A stretch of 64,000 nucleotides of DNA from Paraphaeosphaeria minitans (GCA_015832175.1 WJXW01000006.1:372001-436000); one strand, 5' to 3'; shown: positions 1 through 13,380, counted from the first letter of the stretch. Numbers and translations are program-made. Notes: generated by a model not told the origin, from the sequence alone.

Positions 1-3000
1 AATTAATAATTCTAGGTAGTTAATAGATTATTTCTCTACTTACTTACTTTTATTCTGTAATTATTATGCTTATATTTTATAGATTTAATAGCCTTTTAAA
101 TCTATTAAACTACTAATAAGTAAGAGCCTTTATAAGGCTATTTACTAGCATTTTGCTAGTTAGAAAATATTCTACTTAAAATAATCCTTTTGTATACTCT
201 TACTGCAACTATATATTCTAAATATCTATATAGCGCAGTTAAGTAGTGATTCTTTTGTTCTTTCTAATTACTAAACAAATAGTTTAAAGATTGTTATAAT
301 AGACCTTTTATAAAGGTTCTAGATTTAGAGTAAGCTTAGTAAAGAATCTCTTAATCACTATAGCTTCTTTACTTATATATTTAAGTGCTAGAAGCTCTGC
401 TTCTATTATTAAAGTAGTAATTATATTCTATTAAGCTGCTTTCTATAGGATAGCTCCTCTAAATAATAGGATTGTAGGTTTGGCTCAATCTGCAATTAAG
501 CATTTGAGGGTTGATAGTATACTATCGTGCAAAGGGTAAGAAGTAGGTTCAATTGATTACGTCTGGTCTATCGTACAAAGGGGCACTGAGGGCTTTATGA
601 AGTCTCTGCCTCTTAGCGCTGACCTAAGTAGTGGGTCCTTGTGCGGGTCCCTATAGGTAGGCAGGCCCCCACTTCACCCAGTGCTACTTGTACGATAAAC
701 TGTACGGACAAGGATAATATATCTATAGGAAGATCGCCGTGATATTAGATTATTAGCAAAAGAGGCATCTCTATATATTAGTAGATTAGGTCTATTATAG
801 CCACTAAAGACTATAGCCTGCTATCTAGTTTAATAGAGGTAAAAGATCACATAATTAATAGCAGCAAAGTGTTCTTTACTTAGATTTATTAGAAAGTGTA
901 ATAGCTTTAACACTATAAAGGCTATATTTAGGCGTAGTATAATTACTATATAGAGAGCTAATTCCACTTCTTCTTAAAAGAGTTTTATTTATTAAGGAGT
1001 GGCTTCTCCTGTGCTTAGAATAAGATCTTCTACTAATAGAGGTGTAGGAGGGAAGCTCCTAGAGTTTAAAAGGTTAAACTTTTTTGTAATCTTATTAATA
1101 TAGGTATTATAAACTAGAGAAATTAATCTTACTTCTCTGTCCCTAATTATTTAAACACCTAGGAACTACTCTACTAGTTCTTTTAATTTAATCTTATATT
1201 TATTCGCAATCTTCTTTTCAAAATCTAGGGCTTCTTTCTCTTTACTCTTGTAATAGAGAAGAAGAATGTTATTAATATAAAATAGAATAATAATACTTTA
1301 ATCACTATTAAAGAAAAGGTATAGCTCTTCTAGCAAAGCTAAGAGTCTATAAGATTAAAGTAATTCTGTAAATTCCTTATACTAAAGAAGTAGTGAATCT
1401 CTTAAGCTATATAAAGCTTAATTTAATCTTACACACTTTCTTAGCTTTTTAAAACTATTAGGTAATTCATAAGTTACTAGATTAGCGGCTGTAAGAAGAG
1501 TATTTAGAAACGCTCCTACTATATTAAATTATAAGATTTCTAGATTAAATTCTACTACTAGAGCTACAGCTAATTAAAAAGATCTTACTGCTAGGGTAGT
1601 AGTATAGGTAGAGTAGAGAGTATTCTTTTTCTAAAAATCTCCTCTTATAATAATTTAAGCTTTGCACTTTTCAAAGTATCTATTTTAATTAAACTTATAG
1701 GTAAACACCTACTTTAAAAGGAGCAGTTACTTTAACACCTCTAATTATTTAATCTCTATCTAGGTACCTTTATCTTATAAAGTTAAGATCTCCTTATAAG
1801 CAGTAAGGAGGAATAGCTTCCTATATAGATAATTATAAAGGTGTTTCTATAGGGTTAGTTCTAGTGTAAGCTTGTCTCTATAAGTCTAAGCTATATAAGA
1901 CGCTCTAAGCGCCTTTCTAAGCATAGAAGCAAATACTATCGTATTTAGTATAATATATTCTTCTTGCTTAGACTAGGCCTCTACTACTCCTACTATAAAC
2001 GTGTGCTCTAATATTATATTAAAATTACTTTAAAGATAATTAGTAATTAGTGCATAAGCACCTAGCTTCTACCTACCCCCTAGCTAATTATCCTAATTAT
2101 TTTGCTTCTTTAATCTTCGTAATAGCAGATAGCGATTTATTAGTTAGTTAATTTCTAGTACTTTACTATAATTTCGCCTACTTATTCTACTTACCTCTAG
2201 ATAAATCTGCCTTCGTCTTTAGTACACTAGTAGGTTATCTGCTTTGTCTAGCGTAATTAAGTTATCTACGCTAGGTTAATTAGTAACCTAATTAGTTTCT
2301 ACTAATAAATAAGATATTAAATCCCTAGATTCTAGCGGGCTAGCTCTCTTAGTAGTGTTCTAGTGGCTACTAGATATATCTTAATTACTTAATAGATTAC
2401 CCCTAAGATTACCTAGCTCTAGTGTCTAATTAGGGGTTATAAGTCCTATACTTCCTTTCCTACTTAAGCAAATTCTTAGCTGCTAGCTAGCTAAGCCTAC
2501 AGCTTGCTTAGTAGTAAGTACTTTAGGTTTCTAATTACTTAGCTAGCCTACTTCGCTTTTAATTACCTAAGGGTTACCTATAAGTCTAGTAGTAGTTCTT
2601 ATATACTTATTTGTTTTAGGAAGAATATTAAGCGCGTTTTTATACGCTTCTTCTAGATTATTTAGCTCTCCTTTTTAGAGGCTTTCTACTATTTTTAACA
2701 CTTCTATCTTTAGAATAGATTATTCCTCTAATTCTTTATAGAATAAGGACTTATTAAACCTTACGTTTTATGTAGTAATTACCTAATTAAGCTAGGAAAT
2801 CTATATTTAGTAGATATTAGAAGCTTTATAGCCTATTAGGTATCTAATATAGCCCCTAGGATTTACTTTAAATCCTCTTTTGTTTTACCTAGCTACACGC
2901 TCTTAATCTAAAGGGTAAGCTTAGTAGCTATAGGCGTAGACAGCACTCTAGTTTAGACAAAGATTAGCTGTCCTATATTATATTTTTACTAGTTTAAAAT

Positions 3001-5496
3001 AATAAAAATATTGTCTAAACTAAGTATCTAACGTTTTATTAGGTAATTAATAGCCTAATACTAGGCTAGGAATTATTCCTTAGAGCTAGCATGCCGCTTA
3101 TATAATCTTAGGCTAGAGATTTAATAGTAGATTTACACTTATTTATATTTTAATTACTTTTATTATAAGCTCCTAGCCTGCTTTTTCTGCAGCGCTATTA
3201 GGCTTATGCGTATAGGGCGGTGGTCTACTAATTATTATCCCTTCCTAATTAGCCTAAAATTTATACTAGGATTTCCCTCTCTATAGAAGTGTTGCTATAT
3301 TATTATCCTAGTAGATTTTTATAATTTAAAGCTTATATTTTGTATTAATAAGAGCTAAGAAATCCTGCTACACTCTTATTATCTTAGAAAGCGTCTTTGT
3401 TTTAAGATTAAAAATATAAGGTTTCTTACTAAAATCTTCTTTAATTAGTAAAACCTAGTTTTCTCTATTTTAAGTAGTGGGCATATTAAATAGATCCTAG
3501 AATAATAAGTGAAATAGCCTAAGTAATTATTCTCTAGGTCTCCTAGAGATTACCTAGGTTACGTGTACAGTAGCATAGTGCTTGTAATCCTTTTTTAATA
3601 TTCTAGTAATCTTTACACCTTAGGCTGTAGTTACTAGAGCTTATAGGGCTCTACTTCCTATATACCCTACTTAAAGGTGCTAGAGGTCCTTAGAATCTAA
3701 TCTCTTAATATTAACCTAGGATAATCCTTTAGTAGTTACACTTATAACAGTTAGACAAGAGTAGATTAGCTTATATTATAGAAAAGTAAAGTTATATTCG
3801 CATTTTAGGTCTACTAAGACAACGCTTTATTCTAGGCTTTTAATCCTAAGAGTGTAATCTAAATTAAAGTACTAAATCTTTACCTTCTTTAAAAGAGCTT
3901 CTAATATAATATTTATATAAAAGCCTTCTACTACTCTTACTCCTTAGAGTAGTAGATCTTCTATAAATCTCCTATTTTTTCTATACAAAGCGTTCTTAAT
4001 TAGTCTATTACTAATTCCTAAGATTAGGAGGCTTTGTGTACCTACCTCTACACTCTTGTTTAATAATTAAAACGTTCTAGGAATAAGTCTTTTGTAATTA
4101 TTAACTAGGTAAACTGCTGTAGCACTGTCTAGTATTATACATTCTAACAAAGGATAAGCGTTAGAATATAGAGTAGAGTAGACACCTAATGCTCTATTAT
4201 CTATAGGCAGATTAAATAGGTTTAGTAGAGTAGTAGTAATACTACTAGGATACTTAATAGTCTTAGTAGAGGATTATTTCTTGTTCTATCCTGCCTTTAT
4301 AATCGCATTACAAAGGTTCGACCACTTAGGCTACTTAAGTTAATTAAGAATCTCTAATTTTTCTTTATTAGTAAGATTAAATAATAATATTCTATCCTAG
4401 GGTAATCTAGCTATTGTGGTTTAAAGTCTTTAGCACTCTATTAGTTTTTACCTATAAGTATAGGGCTTATAAGGATAGTTTGGTTGTTTCTTTATCTAAT
4501 TAGATAAACTAGAACTATTAGAGTTAGTAGATTGTCTTAATAATCTATTAAAAGTGGCGAATACTCTACTTATTTTATTAGAACTAGATTAGATTAAATA
4601 CTCTTAAACAAGCGCCAAAAATACCTTCCTTAGATTATCTAGCGTAATCTAATTCCGTCCTAGTGTCTTATCCTAGATTAGCTGTTAGTTTATTAATTAG
4701 GCCTAATCTAGTGCTATACGCGCAGTAATTATATCTAGGAAATCTTAGGTAGTAAGCGGTCTGCTAATTTCGCTAATTAAGTAGGTCTTTACTTTTTAAT
4801 AGAGAAGCTACCACTCTTTAAACTAGGTCTTAGGACTTTATCTTACCTACTTAGCCTTCTTAAGATAAGCGCGGTATAAAGCTTAAACATTATTCTGTGT
4901 AGCTCTTTTATTTAGTGTAAGATCTTCCTTTAAGAGTTAAATTAAGGACTAAAGCGTAGTTTAGCGTGTATTAACTAGAGTGATTATGGCAGGATTAAGC
5001 AGATTAGGCGATACTGTAGCGTTTACTTAAGTCTAGAGATTCTGTATCTTAGTATAGTCTACTTACTAGTCTAAAACTACTGCTCTATATTTTACTATTT
5101 ATAAAGGAAAGCTCTTCTTATCTATTTTATACTTAGTAAGCTCTGCTTTGTATAATTAAATACTCGCTATAGAGGCTGTATCCGCAATTAGTAATAGTTT
5201 CTATAAGAGTAGAGGTTATTCTAGCTTTACGTAATTAATTACTAGAGCGTTAATCGCCTCTAGGTTAATTTAGTTCTAGATTCCTTTTAAGTTTACTTAG
5301 AATTAAAGCTAGACAAACTAGTAAGGCTAGCTAGCGCAATTAACAAGCTGTACTTCTACTATTTTAATAATTTTTATAATTAGAAATAGAGGGGTTGTAT
5401 TGTAGAGAAGTTCTAAATAGAGTATTGTATAATAATTTAAGCGTTACTAAGTAAGCAGGGAGAATTGTTCTACGTTCTAAGCGCTAGGCTTATAAC
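1..5496 (-). mobile_element. Copia-1: RIP-degraded Ty1/Copia retrotransposon, left end outside window
   Basis: Conceptual minus-strand translation shows Copia domains in the order PR-IN-RT-RH. A protease-like segment (LDSAT, in place of DSGAT) lies near 4,100-4,140. An integrase segment containing DLFN lies near 3,400-3,560. The reverse transcriptase palm reads YINN at 1,268-1,273, in place of the family's VDD. RNase H reads DASFANN and RRSSYRYI just right of 711, then EAELLALK left of 473. This RNase H is split by a solo LTR at 474-710. Stop codons are frequent in every frame and the DNA is TpA-rich, so the copy is dead. The right boundary is taken as the next LTR and is not defined by a terminal repeat. 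Confidence 0.85.
474..710. mobile_element. Solo LTR of family A (237 bp), nested in Copia-1 RNase H
   Basis: The sequence starts TGTAGG and ends GTACGGACA, and is flanked by a perfect 5-bp duplication AGGAT (469-473 and 711-715). It aligns with the 312-bp LTRs of the larger family A copies but has only one copy of their internal 75-bp unit. It is less RIP-mutated than the surrounding Copia-1, which fits a later insertion followed by LTR-LTR recombination. Confidence 0.9.
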
Positions 5497-5691
5497 TGTT
5501 GTGGTAAAAAAGGCTTAAACTATTATAGGATATTTAGGAGTAGAGTTGTAAAGAATATAAAGAGCTAATTGTAGGAAAGGATGCTGAAAGGGTAGACTAT
5601 ATACAAAAGAAACGAGCCTCTTAGCAAGAATCCTGTGATATGAATTAGTGGATCTAGAAAGAATCACGGAAGTGAGTGTTTTACTTCAACA
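5497..5691 (+). mobile_element. Solo LTR of family B (195 bp)
   Basis: It begins TGTTGTGGTAAAAAAGG and ends ACTTCAACA. Flanks are ATAAC (5,492-5,496) and ATAGC (5,692-5,696), a 5-bp target duplication with one G-to-A difference of RIP type. An inverted near-copy lies at 11,931-12,125. No internal region of this family was recognised. Strand is arbitrary. Confidence 0.8.
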
Positions 5692-8600
5692 ATAGCGGTT
5701 AAGGAGAAGAATATTAAAGAGGCTAAATTTTGTAAGGCTGTTAATCTAGTAGTTAATAAGACTTCCTTAGGTCCCTTCTTATCCTCTGTAACATAGAGCG
5801 CTTTTAAGGATTTCCTATTAGAATTCTAGGATAATCTAGTGCCTTTACTATCTTAGGTACAAATATTATTGTGCTGTGTAGGTTATTAGTAGAATTCTTT
5901 AATCTTTTATTAATAGTTTCCTAAGTAGTTCTCTAGTTCTTAAGTGTTTTCGCTGTGTAAGTAACTTTTCTACTTAATAAGGTATGCGTTGCTATGCTAA
6001 TTATATTCTAGAATTTTTTTAACCTTAAATTTATTTTCTTCTTTAGTTCTGTAGTAGAAGGCGGTTCCAACTAGTGTATTAGGGTCTACTAGTTCTAGTA
6101 GTGATATGTTGAATACTAGATATATTTTTGTATCTAGTGGTAGTTCCAACTTATAATTTACTAGTAATATTTACTTAGAAATGTAAAATAGTCTAACTTT
6201 AATATAATCTAGTTTCTTGTGTTTTTTCTTCTAAGTTTAAAGGTTCTTTATAAGCAGATATGCTTTATCCCCCTTCTTTAGCTAAGGTGCTATTTTTTAT
6301 TTTTAATTTTAGTATAAAATTAATTGCTGCTAAGCTTTTTTAAGATTTTCTTAGAGTTGTTAGTGTATTTTCTTTATATTTTCTACTATATCTATGGCTT
6401 CTTTTGCTTTGATTATCGTAGGAAATTATTGGTTAAAGAGATGTGGGTGTCTTCTATAGTTTATATAGAATAGTGTATGTCCTAATACTACTAATACTTT
6501 GTTATTATAGGCTAACTGTGCTATAGGTAGTAATAAAATCTAGTTATTCTTCTAACTGTTGTAGTAGATGCGCAGGTACGTTTCTATAGTTTAGTTTATA
6601 CGTTCTATTTATCTGTTAGTTTGTGGATAGTAAGCTGTTAATAGTTTTTGTTTTGTTCTAAGTAGTGCTATAAGCGTTATCTAATAATTTAACGTAAAGA
6701 GCTTGTCTCTATTACTAATAATTATTTTTAGGATTCTGTAGTATCTAATTAGTTAGTCTAAGATAAGAAAAGCAAGTTCCTTTGCTATTATTCTTTTAAG
6801 GCATAGAATAAGCTTAATATACTTAGTTAGTTAGCAGACTATTACTAGTATACTATTGTATTTAATTCCTGTTATTAAATCCTTAGAGTTTAGAATTCCT
6901 GTAATAAAATCTATAGCGATGTCTTCTTATAGTGTTATTAGTATTCTAATTGCTTGCATCTCTCTATATTTAAAATATATACTATATTTGTTTTTCTAGT
7001 ATTCTACACATTTATAGATATAAGTTATTACAGTTTCCTTAATTCCTTTAAAGGTGTAATTGCTTTAGATAAGTTTTATTATTTTTGTAATGCCTAGGTG
7101 TCTGTACATAGGGTTATTATAGTATTATTGGATAATCTTAGTCTGTAGATGTTCTAGAACTTCTTGGTTAATTACTAAAAGTTAATTTAGTTTTACTGTT
7201 AGTTCTAGAGATCTATCTTTGGCTTTGCGAAGGATTATAGAGAAGGTTTTTACTTTTTCTCCTACTAGATTACTTTATTAGCTAAGAGCGTCTGCTCTGC
7301 TATTTTCTTTCCTAGCTATATAGATAATTTTAAACTTATACTGCCCTATAGTTTATAACTATCTTTATTATTATGGCGTAAGTTCTTTTATTGTTGTGAA
7401 CCTTAGAAAGTTCTTATAATTTATGTAGATTTCTAGTGTTAAGTAACTAAGCCCGTAAATCCTCTAGTATTTTAAGGCTTTAATAATAGTGTAGAGTTCT
7501 TTGTCGTATATATTGTATTGTGTTTTGGCGTTATTAAATTTGCATAAGTAATAGGTAATTAGGTGCTATTTACTGTTACGTTCTTATTTAGCGTAGGCGC
7601 CTAGTGCAAGATCGCTAGCATCTGTTTTAAAGCGTAGTAGTTTATCGCTTCTAAAATAAATAAGGATAGGTTCTATAATATATACTATCTTAAGGAGTTA
7701 GAATAATATTCTGCACTTATCTATCTATTTAAAGGGTACGTCCTTCTTTGTAAGATTTATTAAGGGTATTGTAACCTTTATATAATTTTAGATAAATTGT
7801 CGATTAAATCTATAGAATTTTAAGAATTTTTAGATGTTCTTAGCTATCTTTAGTATTAGCTAGTTCCTAATATATTTAACTTTACTTAGTGCCATCTTAA
7901 TTCCTTTTATAGTAATAATGTGTTCTAGGAATTTAAGTTATTGAACGTTAAACTTATATTTCTTAAGTTTAATGTAAAGGTATGCTTTGTCTTTCTAGTA
8001 CTATCTATACATGCTTAGTGTAGTCTAATTCGTTTTTAGAAAAAACAAGGATATTATCTATATACGTAATAATAAATATATCTAGATGTTTATAAAGTAC
8101 GTTATTAATAAGTGCTATAAAAGCTGCTAGTGTATTTGTAAGTCTAAATAGTATAACCTTATACTTAAATAGTGTGTAGCGTAATTAAAACGCTGTTTTC
8201 TATTCTTTACTTTTTTTAATTTATATAAAGTGGTAACTGTCTCTTAGATCTATTATTGTGAATATCTTGGCTTAAGATAGTTAATCTCGTAACTCTATAA
8301 TATTTAGTAGTAGATATTGGTTCTTTATTATTATATTGTTAAGTTGTTAGTAGTTAACGTATAGTCTGTCTAATCTATCCTTTTTCTTAATAAATATAAA
8401 AGGGCTTACTGCTAGTAACTTTAATAGTTATATATATCCTTTCTTAAGGTTTATCTTAATAAAATTACGTTCTTTAAGAAGTTCTTCTCCTATCTTACTA
8501 TATAGTAGTTTAAAGGGTGGCGTCTTCCCTTCTTCTAGGTCTATTATAAGATCCTAGAGTTAATGTTTAGGTAGGTTCGCTTTCCCTTCCTTTTCTATAA

Positions 8601-11488
8601 ATATATGTGTTTATTTCCTATACTCTCTTAGTAAGGTAAGGGGTAAACTATTATCCTCCTTCTTGCGCTTCTTAACCTAGTAGTTCCTGCTAGGGTCTGC
8701 TAAGGTATGCTTCTGTTTTTTAACTATCTATTGCGATATTATATTATTAATAACTCCCTTATCTACTATCTTTTTTAGTTAATGCGTAGGCTTTACTTAT
8801 AATATATAATTACAGCGTTTAAATAATATTTTCTTTATACCCTAGTTAATCTGCGGGTTGTATATTATTAACTAAGGTAATTCTAAGACTAACTTATGCT
8901 TAGATCCTAGTAAGACATCTAAGGTAAGTTCCTTTCTATGTTCTTAGACTATTATTATAGTAGTAACCTCCTAGTATATTTAAGGTGTCTTAGGCATTAG
9001 GGATCTATTTGCGATATAAATAATATAGGGTACTTCTTTCTCTAATATTATAAGTCCTGCTTATCTTGCTGTCTAATAAAATATAAAGTCCTTTTCTACT
9101 CCTAAGTCTATAAGAGCTTAAGCCTGTATTCCTTTAAGCTGTACTAGTAGCTTAACTAATACTATGCTTACTATAGTATTTAATTTAATAAAGGCGTTTT
9201 CTTGTCTAAGTTTAGGCCTAAAAAAGACATCTGTTTATATAGGTTGTAGTTAAGTTCTAGTGCCTAGTATGCGTTTCTAAGCATCTGCTTCTATTATTAT
9301 TCTTAAGTATATAGCTTATGTAGATTGTCTTCTTCTTCTTTTAATAAGGATATTCTTCTATTGTTTCTCCTGTAGTCTTTACTATTCCTATGTACTAGTT
9401 AAATTAGTAGCTCTATTATTACTTCTTATATAGGGTAGTTTATAAAGCTGTCTAAACGTTTAGCTATATAGTAGTATTTGTAGTCTTAGTTTAGACACGT
9501 GTACTAGTATAGTTATATATAGTCTCTATTAATAAGTATATTACAGCATTTGTTGCCCTTTAGCGTAAGGTAAGGAAAGTATTTTACTTATTATTTATTC
9601 TAGAGGTGTTTGTTATAAGCTGTGATAGAGTAGTCTATCTATATCTATTTATAGTGTAGTTTTCTTCTAAGTTATTTCTTATTCTCTTTTTTCTCTGCCT
9701 TATGTTGTGCGCATGTTGGTTCTTTACAATATATCTATATATAGAATTAGTGTATAGGATTTTAGTAGTCTAGGTAGTACTTTAGTACGTAGTCTAACTT
9801 CTTATTTTTGTAGGGTTGTATTCCTTTTAGTGCCTAGTAGGGTTCTATATAGTCCTAAACATTTAGTTTATACTTAGGTGACATAGGGTTGTCTTCTTCC
9901 TGCCTACTTTATAGGTGAGGAGTAGGAGATCTTAGTATCTCTTCTACGTTTTCTATATTATAGTATACGTTAGAGTTATCTTTTGGATCTTTGTATAGTT
10001 ATAAGTTAGGTAAATCTAATCACTTACTTTATTCTAGCGTAACGCGTTAGTAACTAAATAGTGTTATAATAACTTCCTATTCCTTATTAGGTTCTTAGTC
10101 CTTAATAGTTAGTATATTTAACTTAGTTTAATAGACTTTATTCTTTAATCTATAGTTTCTAGCTATGTAGCCTAGTTTGCCACATGTAAAGCATTTATGG
10201 GTCTTAGTTATTAGTTGTTAACTTTTATTAAAAACGCGTTTATTAGGCTGCTTAGGGCCTATCTTTCCTTCTTTTCTTTTATCTATGTAGTTAAACTAGA
10301 CATTTTCTATTAGTTTATATCTCTAGTAGTTCCTTAGCTATTGCTTTTAGATAATTCTAATAAGGTTCTTATAAACTACTTTTACTAGTTATCTAAAGCT
10401 TATCGCTCTAGAGTTTTAGTAGAGCTCTTATTATAATAAAAACCACTCTCTGTTAATCCTAATAGTTTCTTTGTATAGTTCTTTAAGGTTAGTAATTTAT
10501 GCACTACTACGTAAGAGTTCCTCACGTAGTTTCTATTTAAGTCCTTATTTATATATATCCTAAAGAGATTTATTGTCCTAGTTAAGTTGCACAGCGTATC
10601 TATAAAACTTAGCTATATACTTAGCTACTAATTATTTCTAAATTATAGTCTAAATCTTTGCCTTTATAATAGAGTTCTTATTAGTAATCCTAAAGAGTTG
10701 TTTAAGGCATTTCTTAAAGTTGTTATAATCTTTAATAATATTAACTGTATTAGCGTGCTTGTTTGCGTAATTATCGTTATTATTGTTATAGTCTATTTCT
10801 AGGTACTTTTTAAGGTAGGGATGGATCTATAATCCTGCATCTCCTTACATATATATTACTATAAAAATAACCTTCTTTTTATCTTTAAGTAGTTTGTCTA
10901 AGTTAAAGAAGTAGAGGTCTAACTAGAGAATCTAGACGTTAGTTTAAGATTATTTACTAAAGTAGAGATTAGGTTTATGCGCCTTACTGCCATCCTTTAT
11001 AGAAGTAATCTTGGCGGCACCTAAAGCTATAGAAGAGGTAGGAGTTTGTAAAGTACTTATATTAAGGCTGTTTAAGATGTTAAATCTAAGAGGGTAGCTA
11101 GTCCTAAAGGGTTAAGGTTAGTTCTTAGGTAGAAGTACTTACAGAAGGTAAAAGGTCTTATTAATACAATAGTATCTTGCGAAGTGTAATAAGTTAATAA
11201 TTTAGTCTGCTAGAATCCAAACGATAGATTAATTAATAGATTAAACATAAGTATAGAGAGCCTATCCTTACGTTCCTATATACTTTAAGCGATTAGTGGA
11301 CTAATCGCTCTAATTAAACTAATTAAGCACTAATTAGTTACTTAGTATATTAAGTGCTTAGTCTAATTAGCTGTCTTGGCGCTCTGATTACACTAATTAG
11401 GTCACGTGACCTTTTGTGCTGTGCCACTCGAACAACAAATGTAGATACATATGAAGATCCTGGGAGGCCTAGCCTTCGGATCTTAACA
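5692..11488 (-). mobile_element. Gypsy-1: RIP-degraded Ty3/Gypsy retrotransposon
   Basis: Minus-strand conceptual translation gives a full Gypsy domain order. The gag zinc knuckle is at 10,152-10,193, with two ligands changed to Tyr. The RT region is about 7,880-8,520 and includes KKKDRLDRLYVNYQQLN-like text and a palm YIDN at 8,053-8,058. RNase H is about 7,380-7,660 (TDASDLALGAYAK). The integrase core is about 6,540-7,010 (DFITGILNSKD, then TAYYPQTN and IERIN). Right-end sequence starting TGTTAAGATCCG on the minus strand (ending at 11,488) probably belongs to the 5' LTR and recurs at 19,856. I found no matching 3' LTR at the left, so the copy is probably truncated there. Many stops. Confidence 0.88.
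11200..11488 (-). repeat. Probable 5' LTR and leader of Gypsy-1
   Basis: The end at 11,488 reads TGTTAAGATCCG on the minus strand. The segment is repeated at the right end of the Gypsy-3 fragment (about 19,560-19,856). It carries a 12-bp palindrome GGTCACGTGACC at 11,400-11,411. The inner boundary is not resolved because no second LTR of this copy is present. Confidence 0.55.
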
Positions 11489-11930
11489 ACTACTTATTTC
11501 TCTTACTACTACTCCTTTCTAATTAAAACGCGCCTACCTATTATACTTACTAGCTAGTAAGAGCGGGGAAATTACCTTATAGTTAATAGGAAGTGAGTGA
11601 AAAGAGTAGTAGAATAAAAGCGTTTACGCTCTAGGCCTTTGTGCCACGCTTATAAGCTCCTAACCTACTAGAAGAAGAGATTCTAGACATAATTTATAAT
11701 AGGATTTGTAATTTAAAAGATAAATAGTGATTGTTTTGCTATTATAATAAGTAGGGGGTGATAGAATTGCTGTTCTTAAAATAAGGAGATTTAGAAGAAT
11801 AATTCTTAATAGTTTTTTAATTTTTAAACAGCTTTTAGATAGTTTTTTAAAAATCTTTAGGAAGGATTTAGATAATTATAAATTACTTCTTAAGATAGGT
11901 GATCCGCTTTAAGCGATCACCTAGAGGGTG
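11489..11930. other. Unassigned AT-rich spacer
   Basis: This lies between the Gypsy-1 right end and the inverted family B LTR. No reading frame or recognised domain was seen. A near-perfect inverted repeat sits at 11,897-11,922 (AGGTGATCCGCTT against AAGCGATCACCT), directly beside the LTR. Confidence 0.5.
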
Positions 11931-12125
11931 TGTTAAAGTAAAACACTTACTTCTGTGATTCTTTCTAGATCCACTAATTTATATTACAGGATTCTTGCTA
12001 AGAGGCTTGTTTCTTTTGTATATAGTCTGCCCTTTTGGCATCCTTTCCTATAATTAGCTATTTGTATTCTTTATAACTCTGCTCCTGAATATCCTGTGAT
12101 AGTTCGAGCCCTTTTTACTACAACA
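11931..12125 (-). mobile_element. LTR of family B, inverted copy
   Basis: This is the reverse complement of 5,497-5,691 with scattered transitions; it begins TGTTAAAGTAAAACAC and ends ACTACAACA. Flanks are GGGTG and AGTTG, which do not match, so it is not a simple solo insertion. The right flank is Gypsy-2 sequence equivalent to about 8,345 of Gypsy-1, whereas the left flank is not Gypsy. This suggests a deletion or rearrangement at its left edge. Confidence 0.75.
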
Positions 12126-12733
12126 AGTTGTTAGTAGTTAACGTATAGTCTATCTAATCTATCCTTTTTCTTAATAAATATAAAAGGGCTTACTGCTAGT
12201 AACTTTAATAGTTATATATATCGTTTCTTAAGATTTATCTTAATAAAATTACGTTCTTTAAGGAGTTCTTCTCCTATCTTACTATATAGTAGTCTAAAGG
12301 GTAGTGTCTTCCATTCTTCTAGGTCTATTATAAGGTCCTAAGGTTAATGTTTAGGTAGGTTTGCTTTTCCTTCTTTTTCTATAAACATATATATCTATTT
12401 CCTATACTCTCTTAGTAAGGTAAGGGGTGTACTATTGTCCTCTTTCTCGCGCTTCTTAATCTAGTAGTTCCTACTAGCGTCTACTAAGGTGTGCTTCTGT
12501 TTTTTAACTATCTATCGCGGTATTATGTTGTTAATAACTCCCTTATCTACTATTATTTTTAGTTAATGCATAGGCTTTGCTTATAATGCACAATTATAGC
12601 ATTTAAACAATATTTTCTTTGTACTCTAGTTAATCTGCGGGTTGTGTATTATTAACTAAAGTAATCTTAAAACTAACTTATACTTAGATCCTAGTAAGAC
12701 ATTTAAAGTAAGTTCCTCTCTATATTCTTAGAC

Positions 12734-13045
12734 TATCTATACAGTTTATTGTACAAATAGCACTAAGTAAAATAGGGGCCTACCTACCTATAGGGACCCG
12801 CACAAGGACCCACTACTTAGGTTAGCGCTAAGAGGCAGAGACTTTATAAGGCCCTACCTACCTATAAGGACCCGCACAAGGACCCCCTACTTAGGTTAGC
12901 GCCAAGAGGCAGAGACTTTATAAGGTCCTTAGTGCCCCTTTATATAATAGACTAGATATAATTAATTAAACCTACTTCTTACCCTTTACATAATAGTATA
13001 CTATTAACCCTTAAATACTTAATTATAGATTAAGCTAAACTAACA
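12734..13045 (+). repeat. 5' LTR of element A1 (312 bp)
   Basis: It starts TATCTATACAG (a RIP form of TGTCTGTACAG) and ends CTAAACTAACA. It contains two tandem copies of an approximately 75-bp GC-richer unit that includes TTAGCGC and AGGCAGAGACTTTATAAGG. Confidence 0.9.
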
Positions 13046-13269
13046 CTAATTAGTAGTTAATTCTAATTAACTATAAACTAGTAAGGTCTAAAGACAAAGC
13101 GCCCTATAAGCTAGATACATAGGCTTTGTATTATTACCTTTACTAGAGATCAAATTTTAGATTATATAATAAGTAGAAACAAAGCGCGCATATTTGTAAA
13201 GAGTCGCATAATCTAGTCTAAGCTATCCTATAGAAAAGAAAGGAGATAGTAAGCACATTTATAATCCTA

Positions 13270-13380
13270 AAAAATACGTCGCATAATTAAACTAGCAATA
13301 ACTAAACGTAAACACGTCGTATAATTAAACTAGCAATAACTAAACGTAAACACGTCGCATAATTAAACTAGTAATATACT
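13270..13380 (+). repeat. 38-bp tandem repeat inside element A1
   Basis: About two and a half copies of a 38-bp unit containing ACGTCGCATAATTAAACTAG and CTAAACGTAAAC lie just inside the 5' LTR, upstream of the gag-like region. The same array, with about three units, occurs in element A2 at about 21,970-22,100. Confidence 0.8.

Noticed and set aside
11354..11557. 67-codon frame
   Set aside because: It crosses the end of the Gypsy LTR and has no family features; chance frame.
5497..12125. Inverted family B repeats as terminal inverted repeats of one DNA transposon
   Set aside because: The termini have LTR-type TG/CA ends, the left copy has its own 5-bp duplication, and the DNA between them is a Gypsy element in its own right.
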